Source: DASRDU01 sp035652435
GTDB taxonomy: Bacteria > Acidobacteriota > Blastocatellia > RBC074
Reading direction: 5' to 3'
Length of the DNA stretch: 64,000 bases
NCBI GenBank assembly: GCA_035652435.1
Contig: DASRDU010000129.1
Span: 62,001-126,000, forward strand
Shown here: positions 25,537 to 33,665 of the stretch, piece by piece
How the letters are laid out: every line of letters begins with the position of its first letter
Numbering within the stretch: position 1 is the stretch's first letter
The notes under the pieces: model-generated
The model's database searches: none
What the model was told of the DNA's origin: nothing
What the model saw: only the letters and a program-made list of their open reading frames with translations
Made by a program: the position numbers and the translations under genes

Positions 25537-26100
25537 TCATTCCCTGCCCGCGCGTCTGCCTGTCACGCTTCTCAGTTCCAGCCTCGGCAACCCCAGTTTG
25601 CCGTCAAGCTGGCTGAGTTTTTCCAGGTCAATCGGCCCGACGATGTTGACGACCACCAGTTCCTTCGGTTCGGCGGCAATGATCGCCACGCCGAGCATCT
25701 TCTCGCCTTCGTACATCGTGTGGACCTCGACCTTCATGCCTTCGCGCCGGCTCGTGACGCCGACGATCTTCGTCCAGCCGGGCGCCTGGAGCTGCGAACG
25801 AATCCCTTCGACGTCGGATGAGGAGTACTCGCCTTCCTTGTCGAACTCATAAGCTCTGACGTAAACGCCCTTGAGGCCGTTAATGAGCGCCTTGACCGCC
25901 GCCTCTTCGGGGTCATTGTCCTTCAGGAATTTCGCGGCCAGCCTGAGCATGTTTTCTTCGACCGTCACCTCGACAACGTCTTCGGCCTTACTGGCCAGCC
26001 GGTCGAGGTCAATCCTGATCTTTGCCTTCTGAAAGCCCTGCCCGTACGCCGGCAGTGCGGCGAGCAGCAGCGTCAGCGGCAATATCAATCGCTTCATCAT
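25537..26100 (-). CDS. DUF4252 domain exported protein (copy 3)
   Basis: A 187-aa protein with a signal peptide ending in AYGQ and one DUF4252 domain ('LDRLASKAEDVVEVTVEENM', 'LKGVYVRAYEFDKEGEYSS', 'APGWTKIVGVTSRREGM', 'VVVNIVGPIDLEKLSQLDGK'). It is closest in sequence to copy 1. It directly follows the membrane anti-sigma candidate with a 24-base gap and a GGAGAA ribosome site, so it belongs to the sigma-factor operon. Confidence 0.87.
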   Translation of the reverse strand: MMKRLILPLTLLLAALPAYGQGFQKAKIRIDLDRLASKAEDVVEVTVEENMLRLAAKFLKDNDPEEAAVKALINGLKGVYVRAYEFDKEGEYSSSDVEGIRSQLQAPGWTKIVGVTSRREGMKVEVHTMYEGEKMLGVAIIAAEPKELVVVNIVGPIDLEKLSQLDGKLGLPRLELRSVTGRRAGRE

Positions 26101-26124
26101 TTCTCCGGTTACCTCTTTCCGTAC

Positions 26125-26550
26125 TTATCTTTTCTTCCGCTGTGATTTTGCCGCGGCCTGCGGTTCGACCCTGTCTTCAGGCGGCATGGCTTCCGAGACG
26201 GCGGATTTTTCGGCCACCCTGCTGACCTTCTGTTTTGCGACGTTCAGCTTCGCGCTGGCGATCTGGAAGGCGAGCATCACCTGCGCCTTGGCGATCTCGG
26301 CCTCGCGCCTCATCTCCTGATACTTCCGATACTGCTGAACGCCGAAGGTCAGCGAGATCACGAGACAGGCGGCGACGGCGACAACCGCGAAGCGCACCTG
26401 CGGCAGCCGGAAGAGCGCCAGAAATCTCTGCCAGCGTGAGACGGGAGGCGGCGGCAGTTCGGCGACCCGCGCCAGCACGCGCGCCGTAAAATCCGGCGGC
26501 GCTTCCTTCCGTTGCAACGCGACTTTCAGTTCATCATCAAGGCGGCTCAT
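26125..26550 (-). CDS. Membrane anti-sigma factor candidate
   Basis: A 141-aa protein: cytoplasmic N-terminus of about 50 residues ('MSRLDDELKVALQRKEAPPDF'), one membrane helix (about 52-70), then a charged coiled-coil-like periplasmic segment and a basic tail. Its start overlaps the stop of the ECF sigma gene by 4 bases. Size, topology and position fit an anti-sigma factor, but no zinc HxxxCxxC motif is present, so the assignment rests on context. Confidence 0.65.
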   Translation of the reverse strand: MSRLDDELKVALQRKEAPPDFTARVLARVAELPPPPVSRWQRFLALFRLPQVRFAVVAVAACLVISLTFGVQQYRKYQEMRREAEIAKAQVMLAFQIASAKLNVAKQKVSRVAEKSAVSEAMPPEDRVEPQAAAKSQRKKR

Positions 26551-27080
26551 ACGTTTACTTCTCCCAGGCAGCGCGACAGCTTCTCACGCAGGGTGACGAG
26601 CGACCGCTGCAAATAGCTCTTGACGGTATTGACCGGCATCTCCAGCACTTCGGCTATCTCCGTCGGGTCGAGGTCCTCCTGGTAGCGCAGCACCACGACG
26701 ATCCGCTGCTTCTCGGGCAGCGCGGCGACGTAACGGCGCAGCTTCTGCGAGAGCATCGGGTCGGGCAGGTCATCGGGCACGCGGAAGGCGTCAATGATTT
26801 CCGGCACGTCGTCAATGCTCATTTGCAGATGCAGCCCGAACTTCTGCCGCCGGATGTAATCAATGCAGCGGTGGCTGGTGACTTTGCGCAGCCAGAATTT
26901 CAGGTGTTCGGGTGATTTGATCGAAGCCAGATTCTGATACAGGCTCAGAAAGACCTCCTGCGCCAGTTCCTCCGCCAGCCCGTGATCGTGCAGGAAGTGA
27001 TAAGCGAGACTCAGCACCATTGACTGGTGTTCGCGCACGATCTCGGTGAATGACGCGTGGGGATGGGCGGCCTGCTGCAC
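26547..27080 (-). CDS. ECF-family RNA polymerase sigma factor
   Basis: A 177-aa sigma-70 family protein. Region 2 is visible around 'LAEELAQEVFLSLYQNLASI' and 'WLRKVTSHRCIDYIRRQ', and the region 4 helix-turn-helix around 'LDPTEIAEVLEMPVNTVKSYLQR'. It is the first gene of the minus-strand cluster. It probably directs transcription of its own operon (anti-sigma candidate, DUF4252 genes, monooxygenase-like gene). An inverted repeat lies in the upstream intergenic region. Confidence 0.92.
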   Translation of the reverse strand: MQQAAHPHASFTEIVREHQSMVLSLAYHFLHDHGLAEELAQEVFLSLYQNLASIKSPEHLKFWLRKVTSHRCIDYIRRQKFGLHLQMSIDDVPEIIDAFRVPDDLPDPMLSQKLRRYVAALPEKQRIVVVLRYQEDLDPTEIAEVLEMPVNTVKSYLQRSLVTLREKLSRCLGEVNV

Positions 27081-27114
27081 CAGTGGCTCCTTCTGAACTC
27101 AATGCTTCGACAAT

Positions 27115-27137
27115 TGAACAGTCCGAATTGCTGTTCA
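27115..27137. promoter_or_regulatory. Inverted repeat in the divergent promoter region of the ECF sigma and serine hydrolase genes
   Basis: TGAACAG at 27115-27121 and CTGTTCA at 27131-27137 are exact complements around a 9-base spacer. Position and symmetry suggest a dimeric regulator site. No regulator can be named. Confidence 0.35.
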
Positions 27138-27288
27138 CCGGTAAATACGCAGAGTGAGTGGCGGGAGAATGCAATTTGTTGCAGAAATTTTTCGGGCGTT
27201 GATTATTGCCCGCCGGATGGACACGTTCCCGGGCGCGGTGCTACGCTCACCGCCGCCGTACCAGTCCGTCACCGATCCGCCGAAAAAC

Positions 27289-27295
27289 AGGAGAG
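27289..27295 (+). promoter_or_regulatory. Ribosome binding site AGGAGAG deciding the start at 27301
   Basis: AGGAGAG lies 5 bases before the ATG at 27301, which starts directly at a signal peptide. An in-frame ATG at 27154 would add 49 residues without coding character. Confidence 0.75.
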
Positions 27296-27300
27296 AAAAT

Positions 27301-28401
27301 ATGAAGACATCACGTCACGCCCGCCTGCTGTGGCTGTTTCTGCTGGTTCTTTCAGCGTCCGTCTGCGCGCAGTCGCGGGCTGAGATCGAAGGCAAAAGGG
27401 CGCTGATCGAGCAATGGGTCACTGCCGAGATGGCGAAAGAGGCCATCCCCGGCGTCGCCATCGCCGTCGCCAAAGACGGGAAGACCGTCTTTGCGAAAGG
27501 CTTCGGTTACGCCGATCTGGAAAACAAGGTACCGTTCACGGCCCAGACCGTTTCGCGGATCGGCTCGATTTCAAAAACCTTCACGGCCACGGCAGTGATG
27601 CAACTGGTCGAACAGGGGAAGATTAACCTCGATGCCGAAGTGCAGACTTACGTGCCCGATTTTCCGAAGAAGAACTTCCCCATCACCGTGCGGCAACTGC
27701 TCTGTCATCAGGGCGGCATCAGGCATTACAAGGGGGCGGAGATGCTGAGCGCCGTGAATTACAACACGGTTGACGCGGCGCTCGCGATCTTCAGGGACGA
27801 CCCGCTGGTCAACGAGCCCGGGACGGCCTACAGCTACTCGACCTACGGCTACAACCTGCTCAGCAAAGTGGTCGAGAGCGCCTCGGGCGAGCAGTTCGGC
27901 GATTACCTGCAACGCCACATCCTTGACCCGCTCGGCCTGAAACAGACATATCTTGACCAGCGAAATCGCCTCATCCCGAATCGCGCACACAACTACACAA
28001 AGCCGAAAGATGGAGAACTTCAGAACGCCCCGGCGGTTGACCAGAGCAACAAGTGGGGTGGTGGCGGGCTGGTTTCGACGGTCGAGGACCTGATCAGATA
28101 CGCCGCGGCCTACGACGGCAGCGCACTGCTCAAGCCGGAAACGATCAAAATGATGGTCACCGCGCAAAAGACGCGCGACGGCAAGCAGACGGCGTACGGG
28201 CTCGGCTGGGCGACGGGAATTGATAAAGGACACCGCCGCATCGAACACACCGGCGGGTCAGTCGGCGCGACCTCGGCGCTGGCCCGGTACCCGGAAGAGG
28301 GGCTGACGATTGCGGTGCTGGTCAACTGCGATCATTACGGCGCGCCGAAGATCAGGGCTAAGATTTCGGAGATTTTGTTTGAAGCGACTCCTGCCCAGTA
28401 A
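27301..28401 (+). CDS. Serine hydrolase of the beta-lactamase/class C family, exported
   Basis: A 366-aa protein with a signal peptide (to about residue 21, 'SASVCAQ'). It carries the SxxK motif SISK in 'RIGSISKTFTATAVMQL', a tyrosine motif in 'YSYSTYGYNLL' and HTGG in the third motif position ('RIEHTGGSVG'). These define the PBP-like serine hydrolase fold shared by class C beta-lactamases, DD-peptidases and esterases (EstB type). The sequence does not say which activity applies. It is transcribed divergently from the ECF sigma gene and ends before the convergent S9 peptidase. Confidence 0.9.
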   Translation: MKTSRHARLLWLFLLVLSASVCAQSRAEIEGKRALIEQWVTAEMAKEAIPGVAIAVAKDGKTVFAKGFGYADLENKVPFTAQTVSRIGSISKTFTATAVMQLVEQGKINLDAEVQTYVPDFPKKNFPITVRQLLCHQGGIRHYKGAEMLSAVNYNTVDAALAIFRDDPLVNEPGTAYSYSTYGYNLLSKVVESASGEQFGDYLQRHILDPLGLKQTYLDQRNRLIPNRAHNYTKPKDGELQNAPAVDQSNKWGGGGLVSTVEDLIRYAAAYDGSALLKPETIKMMVTAQKTRDGKQTAYGLGWATGIDKGHRRIEHTGGSVGATSALARYPEEGLTIAVLVNCDHYGAPKIRAKISEILFEATPAQ

Positions 28402-28586
28402 ATGTGGGCTGACGTCAGTGTCTGATCGCTATTCGCAGGATTGCTGTCGCGATCAAATTTGCTGACGCCAGCGGATTATGCGGCGAGACAATTTCTTCAG
28501 CGCCGGAGGCGCGGCAGGATCGCGGTCTCACATAATCAGGTGCGACATTATTCTGAAACGCCACCCTTTCCGGAAATTTTCAGCAA

Positions 28587-30743
28587 TCAATTCCGATCAG
28601 AGCTTTCCGCCTGCCCGGATGAAGCCGTGGGCGGTTTCATCACCAGGTTTTCAATGAAGAATTCCATCATCCGATCCGGGCGAATCCCGGAATGCCCCTG
28701 GTCCGGGCCGACCTGCACCTCGAAACTCTTCCCCGCCCGTTGCAGCGCCTGAATCAGCTGCATGGTGTTGTTCGGATGCACGTTGTTATCCGCCGTCCCG
28801 TAATAGAGCATCAAGCGGCCTTTCAGCTTGTCAGCGTATGTCATCGCGCTGCCCGCGTCGTAGCCTTCCTTGTTCTCCTGCGGAATCCACATGTAACGTT
28901 CGGTGTAGATGGTGTCGTAATGGCGGTAATCGGTCACGGGCGAAGAGGCGCTGGCCGCCTGGAAGACGTCGGGGTATCGCAGGAGACACATCACCGAAGC
29001 GTAGCCGCCGTAGGAGGTGCCGAAGATCCCGACGCGGTTCTTGTCAACGTAGGGCCTCTCCGAAAGCGCCTTCACCCCCGCCGCCTGATCGTCTATCTCG
29101 GTGACGCCGAGCTTCAGGTATATCGCGTCGAGGAAGCGTTTGCCGCGCCCGCCCGCGCTGCGCGAATCGAGCGACGCGACGAGGAAGCCGTATTCGGTGA
29201 GCGCGCTGGGCACGAGGAAGTTTTCGCGCGCGCCGTTGGTGTTTGGCCCCGCGTAGACGGTGACGAGCAGCGGGTACTTTTTGTTCGGGTCGAAATTCGA
29301 CGGGCGGTGGAGCATGCCGTAAAGCTCCGTGACGCCGTCGGCGGCCTTGAATTTGAACAACTCGACGCGCTTCAGGCCGAGCTGCTCGAATTTTGTCAGA
29401 TCGCTTTTCGCCAGTTCCTCGATGATTTTCCCGTCGGCATCCACCAGACGCGTCACCGGCGGCGAGTCGTGCGTCTGCGCGACATCAATGAAATGCCTGC
29501 CATCAGGCGCGACATTGGCGGTGTGATTGTAAGCCGGGTCGGTCAGCCGCCGGTCACCCTTGCCGTCCAGACCGACGCGGTGCAGCTGGAATTTCATCGG
29601 GTTGTCGCCGCTGCGGGCCATGTAATAGATGATTCCGGCTTCCTCATCAATCCGCACGACGCTGCCGACTTCAAACGAGTGGTTCGTCAGAGTCGCGAGC
29701 AGTTTGCCGCTCAGGTCGTAAAGATAGAGGTTCTTCCAGCCCGTGCGCTCTGAAGTCCAGATGAATCGCTTGCCGTCCCTGAGAAACTGCATGGCCGGAG
29801 AGTTTTCAGTCCAGCTCGGCAGCCACTCTTCCCGCACGATGACGCGGCATTTGCCCGTCTCCGGGTTGCAGGCGGTGAACTCCATGACGTTCTGGCGGCG
29901 ATTCGTGCGGTTGAAAAGCAGTTCTCTGCCGTCGGGCGACCACGAGACGTTATAGACGTAGTGACCGATCACCGAATTCTCAAACGGCTTTCCGTCGCGC
30001 ACGTCAACCCGCACACTCTTCTTTGTCTCCAGGTCGTAGACAAGCAGGTCGGCGACCGGATTCGCCACGCCGGCCTTCGGGTATGCCTCGATGTCCATTT
30101 TGCTTTGCAGCTTCGTCTGGTCGAGTTGCAGGTAATAATCCGGCACCGGGCTTTCATCAAAGCGGTAGTAAGCGATCTTCCTGCCGTCCGGCGACCACCA
30201 CATCGCCGTGGTCTGATCCAGCTCCTCGCCGTAAACCCAGCTCGCCGTGCCGTACTTGATCCGGGTCTTCTCGCTGCCGTCGGTTGTGACGGCGATTTCG
30301 TTTGTCCCGTCGGCGTTGCTCAGCCACAGATTGCGATCACGATGGAAGGCCTTGAGTTTGCCGTCGGGCGAAAGAGTGAAAGCGAACTGCCGCCCGCGCG
30401 CCGGAGCCCCCGGCAGATTGCGTCCCCTTCCCCTTCCTTCCTGACCCGCCGGATCGGCGGTTGCCGTCCCCACTTCGGTCACTGTCCGGGTGGCGATGTC
30501 GTAGTGGTAAAGCTTGCCGTCTTTCCGGTATTCAAACGACTTCCCATTATCTTTCCAGGTCACTGCCAGCAACCCCGGTTTGACCGCGCCGGGCAGTTCG
30601 CGGCTCATCTTCTGGTACTGCTCATAGCCGGGCATCGCTTTCAGCCGATCCTGCCCGCCTGCGGTGATCGGCATCAGGCCGAGCGCGAGCGCGAGCGCAA
30701 CAATGAGGCTCCTGTGCAGAGTGGGGATAATCCGATTCTTCAT
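28587..30743 (-). CDS. S9 family prolyl oligopeptidase, DPP IV-like
   Basis: A 718-aa exported peptidase: signal peptide (1-30), N-terminal beta-propeller (about 50-480, 'MWWSPDGRKIAYYRFDE' and 'NVSWSPDGRELLFNRT'), C-terminal alpha/beta hydrolase domain. The catalytic serine is Ser577 in GTSYGGY, with the Asp in 'YYGTADNNVHPNN' and the His in 'DQGHSGI'. DPP IV-like enzymes release dipeptides, often after Pro or Ala, in the periplasm. The glutamate-containing segment 'YRFDES' of the propeller is also in place. The gene appears monocistronic. Confidence 0.93.
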   Translation of the reverse strand: MKNRIIPTLHRSLIVALALALGLMPITAGGQDRLKAMPGYEQYQKMSRELPGAVKPGLLAVTWKDNGKSFEYRKDGKLYHYDIATRTVTEVGTATADPAGQEGRGRGRNLPGAPARGRQFAFTLSPDGKLKAFHRDRNLWLSNADGTNEIAVTTDGSEKTRIKYGTASWVYGEELDQTTAMWWSPDGRKIAYYRFDESPVPDYYLQLDQTKLQSKMDIEAYPKAGVANPVADLLVYDLETKKSVRVDVRDGKPFENSVIGHYVYNVSWSPDGRELLFNRTNRRQNVMEFTACNPETGKCRVIVREEWLPSWTENSPAMQFLRDGKRFIWTSERTGWKNLYLYDLSGKLLATLTNHSFEVGSVVRIDEEAGIIYYMARSGDNPMKFQLHRVGLDGKGDRRLTDPAYNHTANVAPDGRHFIDVAQTHDSPPVTRLVDADGKIIEELAKSDLTKFEQLGLKRVELFKFKAADGVTELYGMLHRPSNFDPNKKYPLLVTVYAGPNTNGARENFLVPSALTEYGFLVASLDSRSAGGRGKRFLDAIYLKLGVTEIDDQAAGVKALSERPYVDKNRVGIFGTSYGGYASVMCLLRYPDVFQAASASSPVTDYRHYDTIYTERYMWIPQENKEGYDAGSAMTYADKLKGRLMLYYGTADNNVHPNNTMQLIQALQRAGKSFEVQVGPDQGHSGIRPDRMMEFFIENLVMKPPTASSGQAESSDRN

Positions 30744-30835
30744 TGACCAGTCTCCTTTTTCTCGAAAGTCACGTCCCTCAAATTTCCGCGGGCCTGTCGC
30801 GGGGCGGTTGAAGCCTTTCGCCTTTCAGGATGAAC

Positions 30836-31810
30836 TCACTCGAAGCTCAATGCAATCCCCGCCTGTTTTGAATGCGCCTTGATCTTATCAAGTACCGTAA
30901 CGGCCAGTGCCAGTGCGCGCCGCCCCTCATTGCCGGTGACAACCGGCGCAGTGCGATTCCGCACCGCATTAACGAACGCCCCGATTTCAGCGAGCAGCGG
31001 CTCACGCTTCGCAATCTCAAGCTGTTGCGTGACGATGTCAGGGCGCGGGCTGCCGCCACTCGGCGGCACCAGTTTGCACATCGCGACTGACTGTTCGGCG
31101 TAATCGAGCGAGTAATATTCATTTGGCTGAAAGACGCGCAGCTTGCGCAACCGCTCGCCCGCCACGCGGCTCGCCGTGATGTTCGCGACGCAGCCGTCCT
31201 CGAATTCAAGCCGCGCGTTGGCCAGATCAATCTTCGGCGTCAGGATCGGGATGCCGACGGCTTCGACTTTGACGACTTCACGGTTCACGAGCGTCGCGAT
31301 GATGTCGAGTTCGTGAACCATCAGATCCATCACCACGTCAATGTCGAGCGAGCGCGGGGTGAAGATGCCCATCCGGTGAGCTTCAAAAAAGCGCGGGCGG
31401 GTCACGCGCTGTTGCAACTCACGGAAGGCCGGGTTGAAGCGCTCGATGTGGCCGACCTGAAGCGCGAGCCCACGGCTGTCGGCCAGCGCGATCATCTCGT
31501 CGGCTTCGGCGAGCGTGTGCGAAATGGGCTTTTCGACCAGTACACTAATACCGGCATTGAGGCAGGCGCAGGTGATCTCGTGGTGGCTGACGGTCGGCGT
31601 GGCGACGCTCACGGCCTCGACCGAGCCGAACAGGTCACGGTAATCGCGGACGAATTTTGTGTTGTATTTCGCGGCGATGGCCTGCCCGGCCGCGTCATTC
31701 GTGTCGCACACGGCGACGAGTTCGGCGCCCTCAAGCGTCGCGTAGATGCGGGCGTGTTCGCGGCCCAAGTGGCCGGTGCCGATGACGGCGGTCTTCAGTT
31801 TTTCGGTCAT
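30836..31810 (-). CDS. Gfo/Idh/MocA-family NAD(P)-dependent oxidoreductase
   Basis: A 324-aa protein with an N-terminal Rossmann fold ('AVIGTGHLGREHARIY') and the EKPIS motif carrying the catalytic lysine. The C-terminal domain contains 'DLMVHELDIIATLV'. The family oxidises or isomerises sugars and sugar nucleotides. The sequence style resembles members found near lipid A or nucleotide-sugar genes (GnnA-like), and glycosyltransferase genes lie just upstream, so a role in envelope sugar synthesis is a reasonable inference. It is separated from the 93-aa gene by the palindrome at 31832-31909. Confidence 0.88.
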   Translation of the reverse strand: MTEKLKTAVIGTGHLGREHARIYATLEGAELVAVCDTNDAAGQAIAAKYNTKFVRDYRDLFGSVEAVSVATPTVSHHEITCACLNAGISVLVEKPISHTLAEADEMIALADSRGLALQVGHIERFNPAFRELQQRVTRPRFFEAHRMGIFTPRSLDIDVVMDLMVHELDIIATLVNREVVKVEAVGIPILTPKIDLANARLEFEDGCVANITASRVAGERLRKLRVFQPNEYYSLDYAEQSVAMCKLVPPSGGSPRPDIVTQQLEIAKREPLLAEIGAFVNAVRNRTAPVVTGNEGRRALALAVTVLDKIKAHSKQAGIALSFE

Positions 31811-31831
31811 AGCTGGTTTGACAGGTCAATC

Positions 31832-31909
31832 GGCACGGTGCCGCGAGCCTCGGGCGAGCGGGTCTCCGTTCGGAGAGACCCGCTCGCCCGAGGCTCGCGG
31901 CACCGTGCC
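31832..31909. repeat. Perfect 35-bp palindrome with 8-base loop
   Basis: The left arm (31832-31866) and right arm (31875-31909) are exactly complementary over 35 bases, GC-rich, with loop CGTTCGGA. It fills most of the gap between the 93-aa gene and the Gfo/Idh/MocA gene. No T-run follows. The arms share GGCGAGCGGG with the inverted repeat at 21334-21439, suggesting a repetitive palindromic family. Confidence 0.8.
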
Positions 31910-31922
31910 ATCTTCAGGTGGT

Positions 31923-32204
31923 TCAGTTATTCAGGTGCAGCGCATTGAAGGTGTGATCTTCTCTTTTTGTGACCAGCTCTTTCAAGGCATTCTGGGCGTG
32001 CAGGAAACAAAGTGGCTGGCCGTCAACTCTGGTGACGGACTCCGCGCCGCACTGCAAACAGCGGGAACTGTGGCCGAGCAGCAGGTCGAGTTTCTGCTCG
32101 ACCCTTTTCATCCGCCGCCAGGTCGTGACGACGAAGCAGACGGACCACGCAATCGCGGCAATCGCGCAATGCAGAATGCCCCAGTAAATTGCGGTTTCAT
32201 CCAT
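31923..32204 (-). CDS. Small membrane protein with Cys-rich tail
   Basis: A 93-aa protein: one membrane helix (about 7-28, 'YWGILHCAIAAIAWSVCFVV'), a basic stretch and a C-terminal segment 'CLQCGAESVTRVDGQPLCFLH' that looks like a small zinc-binding knuckle. It lies between the MGDG-synthase-like and Gfo/Idh/MocA genes, with 41 bases to the former, in the same direction. It is not recognised; the function is unknown. Confidence 0.6.
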   Translation of the reverse strand: MDETAIYWGILHCAIAAIAWSVCFVVTTWRRMKRVEQKLDLLLGHSSRCLQCGAESVTRVDGQPLCFLHAQNALKELVTKREDHTFNALHLNN

Positions 32205-32245
32205 ATGCCCGCCACAGACTCCGGTGGCGGCAAAAAGTTCCCGGC

Positions 32246-33400
32246 TCAGGCTTTCGCGCTCTGTGGCTTTTCGGCCCTGAGCGCGAGCAGCTTATTTACG
32301 ATATTGTGCGCCGCAAATGGGCGCGCCAGCCTTTGCGCATTCGCCCGCATGGCGGCGAAGCGGGCCGGGTCGTCGAGCAAGTGGTCAATCTTGTAACTCA
32401 GCACCGGCAGGTTGTTGCACCGGATCGCCGCGCCCGCTTCGAGCAGGTGATCGGAGTTGCGTTCTTCCTGACCCGGGATCGGATTGACCACGACGAAGAC
32501 CAGCCCCTTCGCGAGCGCCTCCGAAGTGGTCAGCCCGCCCGGTTTGCCCAGCACCATATCGGACGCGGCCATGTACTCATCCATCTCCGTCGTGTAACCG
32601 ACCACGCTCAGGTTGACTTCGGCGAGCGGCGACTGCCCGGCGGCCACCCGGTCGAGCTTTCGTTTCAATTCCTGATTGCGCCCGCAGATGGCGACGACCT
32701 GCGCCGGGTGTCTCAGGGTCAGGAGCGAATTCACCATCTGATCAATCGCGCCGACGCCGAAGCCCCCGGCGGAAATCAGGATCGTCGCGCGATCCTGCCG
32801 GAGCCCGTGTTTTGCGCGCATCTCGCGCTTGTCCTTGTGCTGCGCGAAGACCGGATCAATCGGGATGCCGCTGACGGTCAGCTTGTCGGCGGGAATGCCC
32901 AGGGCTTCCAGATAGACGCGCGTCTCTTCGAGCGCGATGAAGTATTGTTCGTAATGATGGCAGAGCCACATGGCGTGCGCGTCGAAGTCGGTGACAATAA
33001 TCGCCTGACGGCTGGCAATGCGCTCCTTAGCCTTGAGCCACGAGACGATCTCCGCGGGCAGAAAGTGCGTGCAGACGATCATTTCGGGCTGATATTCCCG
33101 GAGCAGTTTGACGAAAGGCCGCGTGTTGAGTTTGTCGAGCGCGAGGCGGCGGCGCTCGTTCTTCCAGGGCTTGTCGAGCCGGTCGTAAAACCAGCCGGGG
33201 ACTTCCGGTATCGAGTTGACCAGTTCGATGTAGGCTTTCGAGTAAAGATTGCGGAAGATTTTGCTCGTGTATTCGAGCGTATCAATGTGACGGACCTCGC
33301 GCGCCGCGCCGGCTTCATGCAAAGCTTTCTCAATCGCCTGGGCGGCGCGCAGGTGGCCTGCGCCAGCGGAAGCCGAAAGAACGAGAACCTTGTCGAACAT
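32246..33400 (-). CDS. MGDG-synthase-like family 28 glycosyltransferase
   Basis: A 384-aa GT-B glycosyltransferase. The N-terminal part carries the MGDG-synthase signature 'LSASAGAGHLRAAQAIEKAL', and the C-terminal part the nucleotide-sugar binding segment 'GKPGGLTTSEALAKGL'. Such enzymes transfer galactose or glucose from UDP-sugar to diacylglycerol, or resemble MurG and processive glycolipid synthases. Here the product is likely a membrane glycolipid. The ATG at 33400 is chosen because GGAG precedes it (33408-33411) and it leads straight into the first beta strand; an ATG at 33463 adds 21 residues of unlike composition. Confidence 0.88.
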   Translation of the reverse strand: MFDKVLVLSASAGAGHLRAAQAIEKALHEAGAAREVRHIDTLEYTSKIFRNLYSKAYIELVNSIPEVPGWFYDRLDKPWKNERRRLALDKLNTRPFVKLLREYQPEMIVCTHFLPAEIVSWLKAKERIASRQAIIVTDFDAHAMWLCHHYEQYFIALEETRVYLEALGIPADKLTVSGIPIDPVFAQHKDKREMRAKHGLRQDRATILISAGGFGVGAIDQMVNSLLTLRHPAQVVAICGRNQELKRKLDRVAAGQSPLAEVNLSVVGYTTEMDEYMAASDMVLGKPGGLTTSEALAKGLVFVVVNPIPGQEERNSDHLLEAGAAIRCNNLPVLSYKIDHLLDDPARFAAMRANAQRLARPFAAHNIVNKLLALRAEKPQSAKA

Positions 33401-33407
33401 GCTTTTT

Positions 33408-33411
33408 CTCC
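33408..33411 (-). promoter_or_regulatory. Ribosome binding site GGAG deciding the start at 33400
   Basis: GGAGAAAAAG on the minus strand, with 7 bases between GGAG and the ATG at 33400. Confidence 0.6.
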
Positions 33412-33473
33412 GGGGGCTGAAAACTCCGGGCACTGGATAACACAAAGTCTGAAGTGCTGGCAACGTGAAAGGG

Positions 33474-33555
33474 AAGTCAGAAATCAGAAGGCAAAAGTCA
33501 GAACACCCGACAAGCCAGTGCTGATCGGGGTGGCTCTTCTTTCTGACTTCTGACT
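33474..33555. repeat. Imperfect hairpin, copy 2 of the dispersed AAGTCAGAA repeat
   Basis: GAAGTCAGAAATCAGAAGGCAAAAGTCAGAA-type sequence on the left faces TTCTTTCTGACTTCTGACTTGAAG on the right. The right half repeats the TTCTTTCTGACTT found at copy 1 (17024-17036). It lies in the divergent gap between the MGDG-synthase-like and ArnT-like genes, so here it is not acting as a terminator at gene ends. Confidence 0.6.
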
Positions 33556-33665
33556 TGAAGTGGTGCGGACTTCAGTCTGTGCCGCCCGTCCCTGGCAATC
33601 ACCGCATGATCCGGGTATGCTCTGGCACTTGCTGCCGGCAGATTACTTACCTCGAACAATCAATC

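Noticed and set aside
28692..29753. 353-aa open frame on the plus strand
   Set aside because: Antisense to the S9 peptidase, which has clear catalytic motifs.
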